This document shows, piece after piece, positions 22,807 through 25,206 of a stretch of 25,206 bases of DNA. The translations under genes were made by a program, and so were the position numbers. The DNA is taken from the NCBI GenBank assembly GCA_041592135.1, contig JBFHQR010000021.1; one strand, 5' to 3'. This DNA is from Porticoccus sp041592135. Lineage in GTDB: Bacteria; Pseudomonadota; Gammaproteobacteria; Pseudomonadales; Porticoccaceae. Positions within the stretch are counted from its first letter, which is position 1. Each line of letters opens with the position of its first letter. Under the pieces are notes generated by a model. It did no database searches. It had not been told where the DNA came from and saw only the letters and a program-made list of their open reading frames with translations.

Positions 22807-22833
22807 TCATCGGCAGGGCTGTGGATTACTTTA
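22807..22833 (-). promoter_or_regulatory. Sigma-28 (FliA) promoter of flaG
   Basis: Read on the minus strand, TAAAGTAA (22833-22826) is followed by 11 nt and GCCGATGA (22814-22807). Both elements are close to the FliA consensus TAAAGTTT-N11-GCCGATAA. The start point would be near 22800, about 21 nt before the flaG ATG. Confidence 0.85.
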
Positions 22834-22976
22834 ATTTCTCGATCTGTCGCGCCCGTCGAGGCGAGAAAAGAACCATCCGAGCGCGCGACGCATCACAGTT
22901 TCTGACCGCGCTGAAGGCGCGCCCCGGCCATCAACCCACAGCCAATCAACAGGTTGGAAATAAACCGGCCAGACAT

Positions 22977-23005
22977 AAAAAAGGGGCGCCCATGACGGGC
23001 GCCCC
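22977..23005 (-). terminator. Intrinsic terminator of fliC
   Basis: GGGGCGCCC (22983-22991) and GGGCGCCCC (22997-23005) form a perfect 9-bp GC stem with loop ATGAC. In the minus-strand direction it is followed by six T (22982-22977), a textbook Rho-independent terminator 23 nt after the fliC stop. It should isolate flaG from fliC transcription. Confidence 0.95.
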
Positions 23006-23028
23006 CAGGCTCGGGCGTAATGCGGAGA

Positions 23029-24597
23029 TTAACGCAGCAGCGACAACACAGTTTGTGGAACCTGGTTTGCCTGGGCCAACACAGAGGTGCCGGCCTGTTG
23101 CAGGATCTGCGCGCGGGTCATGTTGGAGACTTCCACGGCGTAGTCGGCATCTTCAATCCGTGAACGCGCGGCAGACAGGTTGGTGCTGGTCGCGGCCAGG
23201 TTGGTGATGGCCGATTCAAAGCGGTTCTGCATGGCACCCAGTTCGGAGCGCAACACATCCACTTCGCTCAGTGCGGTATCCAGTGTCGCCAGCGGGTCAG
23301 CGGTCAGCTGGTCGCCCAGGGTGACGGCGCCGGTGGACTCGTCAACGGTGGCATCGTAGTAGACGGTGTTGCCGTCGGTGTCTGCACCTTTTACCACATA
23401 ACCGCTGTTATCGGCGTAGGCGTAGACTTCGGCGCTGCTGCCCACCAGGGCGGTGTCCAGGCCGCTGGTGTCGATGGCGACAGTGGCAGTGGGATCGCTC
23501 ACCTGATCCAGGGCGGCGCTCAGGTTGGTGGTTGAGTAAGTGGCCGCTGCGGAGCTGTCATAGTCCACCTGGCCGTAGGTGGCGGAGGTGCTGTCCAGGT
23601 CGACAGTGGCATCGTGGTAGGTGGTGCCGCCATCGAGGCTGACGACAAATTCACCGTTCTCGTTGACGAACAGTTCCGGGGTTGCCGCCGGGTTGGCGTC
23701 CACGAAAGTGCCGTTTTCCAGATCCTGGGCTTCCAGGGTGACGCCGCCGCCCACCGATACGCCGTCGGTGCCGGTTACCTGGCTATAGTCCGCAGTTACC
23801 GTTGCGGCATCGACGTCACCGCCGGTACCGTCACCGACGGCTGTGCTGGTGTCGAATTCCAGAGCGCCGGTGGTGGCGTTGTAGGTGGCGTTGAAACCTT
23901 CACCGGTGGTGCTGTTGACCACGATAATGTGATCGGGGTCCGCGCTTTCCACGTAGATGTCATAGGCTGCGGCGGCTGCGCCGTCGGCAAAGGTGGCGTC
24001 ACTGACATTGAGGGAAGCGGGCACGGTTTCGGTGGTCGCTGTTGTGGAGAGTTCGTCGGTCAAGAAGGTGTTGCGCACATCAAAACTGGTGAGGCCGAGT
24101 TTTTCAGCGGACATTTCGCGCAGGTTCATGGTGATTTTCTCACCGTCGTTGGCGCCGACCTGGATGGTGACACCCTGGTCGCTGGCCAGCACCTTGACGC
24201 CGTTGAAACTGGTTTCGGCGGAGATGCGGTTGACCTCATCCAGGCGTTGGGTAATTTCATTCTGGATGGATTCGAGGTCGGATGCGGAATTGGTGTCATT
24301 GGCGGCCTGAACGGACAGTTCGCGAATGCGCTGCAAGTTATCGTTGACCTGATTGAGGGCGCCTTCAGCGGTTTGCGAAATGGAAATGCCGTCGTTGGCG
24401 TTGCGCTGGGCCTGCATCAAACCGGTGATTTGCGATGAAATTCGGTTGGCAATTGCCTGACCGGCAGCGTCGTCTTTTGCGCTGTTGATGCGCAGACCCG
24501 AAGACAGGCGCTCCATCGAGGTTTGCAGGGCGCTCTGGGAGCGGCCCAAGTTCTGCTGCCCGATCAGGGCAGTGATGTTGGTATTGATAACTGACAT
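23029..24597 (-). CDS. fliC: Flagellin (FliC), filament subunit
   Basis: Flagellin is exported through the completed hook and polymerises into the filament. I chose the ATG at 24597 (MSVINTNITALIGQQNL), preceded by AGGAAGGA; a longer reading from 24669 only adds leader sequence. The product is 522 residues. The D0/D1 N-domain has LSSGLRINSAKDDAAGQAIA (31-50), then LQRIRELSVQAAND (88-101), the region recognised by TLR5 in related flagellins, and RLDEVNRISAETSFNGVKVL. The C-domain is standard (AITNLAATSTNLSAARSRIE, ending TVLSLLR). Residues about 190-450 form a variable, Asp/Thr/Ala-rich, lysine-poor surface region with similar stretches TYHDATVDLDST and VYYDATVDESTG. No cysteine is present. 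The gene has its own sigma-28 promoter and terminator. Confidence 0.98.
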   Translation of the reverse strand: MSVINTNITALIGQQNLGRSQSALQTSMERLSSGLRINSAKDDAAGQAIANRISSQITGLMQAQRNANDGISISQTAEGALNQVNDNLQRIRELSVQAANDTNSASDLESIQNEITQRLDEVNRISAETSFNGVKVLASDQGVTIQVGANDGEKITMNLREMSAEKLGLTSFDVRNTFLTDELSTTATTETVPASLNVSDATFADGAAAAAYDIYVESADPDHIIVVNSTTGEGFNATYNATTGALEFDTSTAVGDGTGGDVDAATVTADYSQVTGTDGVSVGGGVTLEAQDLENGTFVDANPAATPELFVNENGEFVVSLDGGTTYHDATVDLDSTSATYGQVDYDSSAAATYSTTNLSAALDQVSDPTATVAIDTSGLDTALVGSSAEVYAYADNSGYVVKGADTDGNTVYYDATVDESTGAVTLGDQLTADPLATLDTALSEVDVLRSELGAMQNRFESAITNLAATSTNLSAARSRIEDADYAVEVSNMTRAQILQQAGTSVLAQANQVPQTVLSLLR

Positions 24598-24691
24598 GGT
24601 CGTATCCTTCCTAACAGTGTTTTGATGATTAGGGACTGATAGCTGACACAGCCGTCGGTCCTGGGTCACGGTACAATGGCCGCTAGAGAGT

Positions 24692-24718
24692 ATGTCGGCG
24701 GAAATTTCAATAGCTTTA
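24692..24718 (-). promoter_or_regulatory. Sigma-28 (FliA) promoter of fliC
   Basis: On the minus strand TAAAGCTA (24718-24711) is followed by exactly 11 nt and GCCGACAT (24699-24692), matching FliA consensus at most positions. The start point near 24685 gives a leader of roughly 88 nt before the flagellin ATG. Confidence 0.85.
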
Positions 24719-24885
24719 GGGTGGGCTGTTATTTTCTCGGTGCAGCGGTCGTCCAGGCACTGCCCCGCCCGGTCAGTTCACGGTTTTATTCCCCTCCCAT
24801 CGACCTGTGTTGTGAGTCTGTCCGCTTGATAGCGCCGGCTGTTGTTGTCGGCGCCGTGCGCTGTTTGCTGTTTCCTGTGAATGAT

Positions 24886-24912
24886 TTAAGTGGCCGCCGG
24901 TTTCGCCGATAG
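24886..24912 (+). promoter_or_regulatory. Sigma-28-like promoter of the right-edge gene
   Basis: TTAAGTGG (24886-24893), 11 nt, then GCCGATAG (24905-24912). The -10 element matches the FliA consensus at 7 of 8 positions; the -35 is weaker (5 of 8). The start point near 24919 lies about 45 nt before the ATG at 24964. Confidence 0.7.
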
Positions 24913-24963
24913 CTATTGCATGCCCCGTGCGGGTAGAGATGGTTGTGACGGGAATAACGGGTA

Positions 24964-25206
24964 ATGCGGCAGCAGGGTGAAGTAATTATTGTTGATGATC
25001 CGTCAGAGGCGGCGGAACTGCTCAATGAACTGATGGTGCTGCCGGGGGCATTCCTGAAGTTTGACGAAGACAGCGACAACGCCTTTCCGGTGTATGTTAA
25101 TTGCGCGGCAGATGATGAAAAAAACCTGGCGATTGAGATCAGTTCCGCCGCCGGGTGGCCCGCAGAATTGGCGGCGGGAAAAGAATTTTTTCTGTTGGCA
25201 CACAGC
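24964..25206 (+). CDS. N-terminal fragment of a probable late flagellar gene, possibly YcgR-like (cut by window end)
   Basis: 81 codons are visible from the ATG at 24964, the first start after an in-frame TAA at 24955, and the frame is open to the window end. The sequence (MRQQGEVIIVDDPSEAAELL, then NELMVLPGAFLKFDEDSDNA) is acidic, has no signal peptide or membrane segment, and alternates short hydrophobic strands (FPVYVNC, NLAIEIS, EFFLLAHS) with turns, suggesting a beta-barrel. That layout, an initial helix with L-x-x-L-M and then strands, resembles the YcgR N-domain, which precedes a c-di-GMP-binding PilZ domain in motor brake proteins. The sigma-28-like promoter and fliC neighbour agree with ycgR, a late gene in E. 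coli. The diagnostic PilZ motif would lie outside the window, so the function is an inference. No clear Shine-Dalgarno is seen. Confidence 0.65.
   Translation, partial: MRQQGEVIIVDDPSEAAELLNELMVLPGAFLKFDEDSDNAFPVYVNCAADDEKNLAIEISSAAGWPAELAAGKEFFLLAHS

Larger units (their letters stand above)
24598..24963. other. Intergenic region between fliC and the right-edge gene
   Basis: This 366-bp stretch lies between two divergent genes and holds no coding sequence I can support. It contains the fliC leader (about 90 nt, with AGGAAGGA before the ATG), the sigma-28 promoter of fliC (24692-24718) and an oppositely directed sigma-28-like promoter (24886-24912). The 167 bp between the two promoters show no further motif I recognise. 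Confidence 0.7.

Noticed and set aside
24633..24661. Weak hairpin in the fliC leader (GGAC/GTCC outside, GCTG/CAGC inside)
   Set aside because: Two 4-bp stems with unpaired bases between them are expected by chance in a leader of this length.

Overview
The window is a nearly uninterrupted block of flagellar structural and export genes from a Gram-negative bacterium. The L- and P-ring genes (flgH, flgI), a FlgJ with a muramidase domain, the FliO-containing export gate and high-GC coding sequence fit a gammaproteobacterium, possibly a marine one; a betaproteobacterium is not excluded. The genus cannot be told from what is here. There are no tRNA or rRNA genes, insertion sequences or CRISPR arrays, and all genes except the two cut by the window edges look intact.

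Layout. (1) 1-356, minus strand: the N-terminal part of flgA (P-ring chaperone), divergent from (2) 525-10689, plus strand: flgBCDEFGHIJKL, which encodes rod, hook cap, hook, L- and P-rings, rod cap/muramidase and the hook-filament junction. A sigma-28 promoter lies just before flgK, so flgKL can also be expressed late. (3) 10747-21805, minus strand: fliFGHIJK-fliLMNOPQR (MS ring, C ring, ATPase complex, hook-length ruler, export gate), tightly packed with many stop/start overlaps and broken only by a 112-nt gap between fliK and fliL. (4) 22077-22412, plus strand: fliE, divergent from fliF. (5) 22429-24597, minus strand: a flaG-like gene and the flagellin gene fliC, each with its own sigma-28-type promoter, with an intrinsic terminator after fliC. 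(6) 24964 to the window end, plus strand: the start of a gene behind a fourth sigma-28-like promoter, possibly a YcgR-type motor brake.

How the parts work together. FliF, FliG, FliM and FliN form the MS and C rings. FliO, FliP, FliQ and FliR form part of the export gate (FlhA and FlhB are not in the window), which is fed by the FliH-FliI-FliJ ATPase complex. FliE joins the gate/MS ring to the FlgB-FlgC-FlgF-FlgG rod, FlgJ opens the peptidoglycan, and FlgH and FlgI form bushings. FlgD caps the growing FlgE hook while FliK sets its length. FlgK and FlgL then link the hook to the FliC filament. The gene grouping (flgA opposite flgB; fliE opposite fliF; fliFGHIJK and fliLMNOPQR) resembles Salmonella and E. 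coli more than Pseudomonas.

I do not see an undescribed biological system here. The observations worth checking are regulatory or structural details: four sigma-28-like promoters with exactly 11-nt spacers, a bidirectional terminator whose stem contains both stop codons, an 11-bp inverted repeat at the end of fliJ just before fliK, a related GTC/TAAA/GAC-like motif in three intergenic gaps, an unbroken run of eleven glycines at four-residue spacing in FliH, and the partial gene at the right edge.
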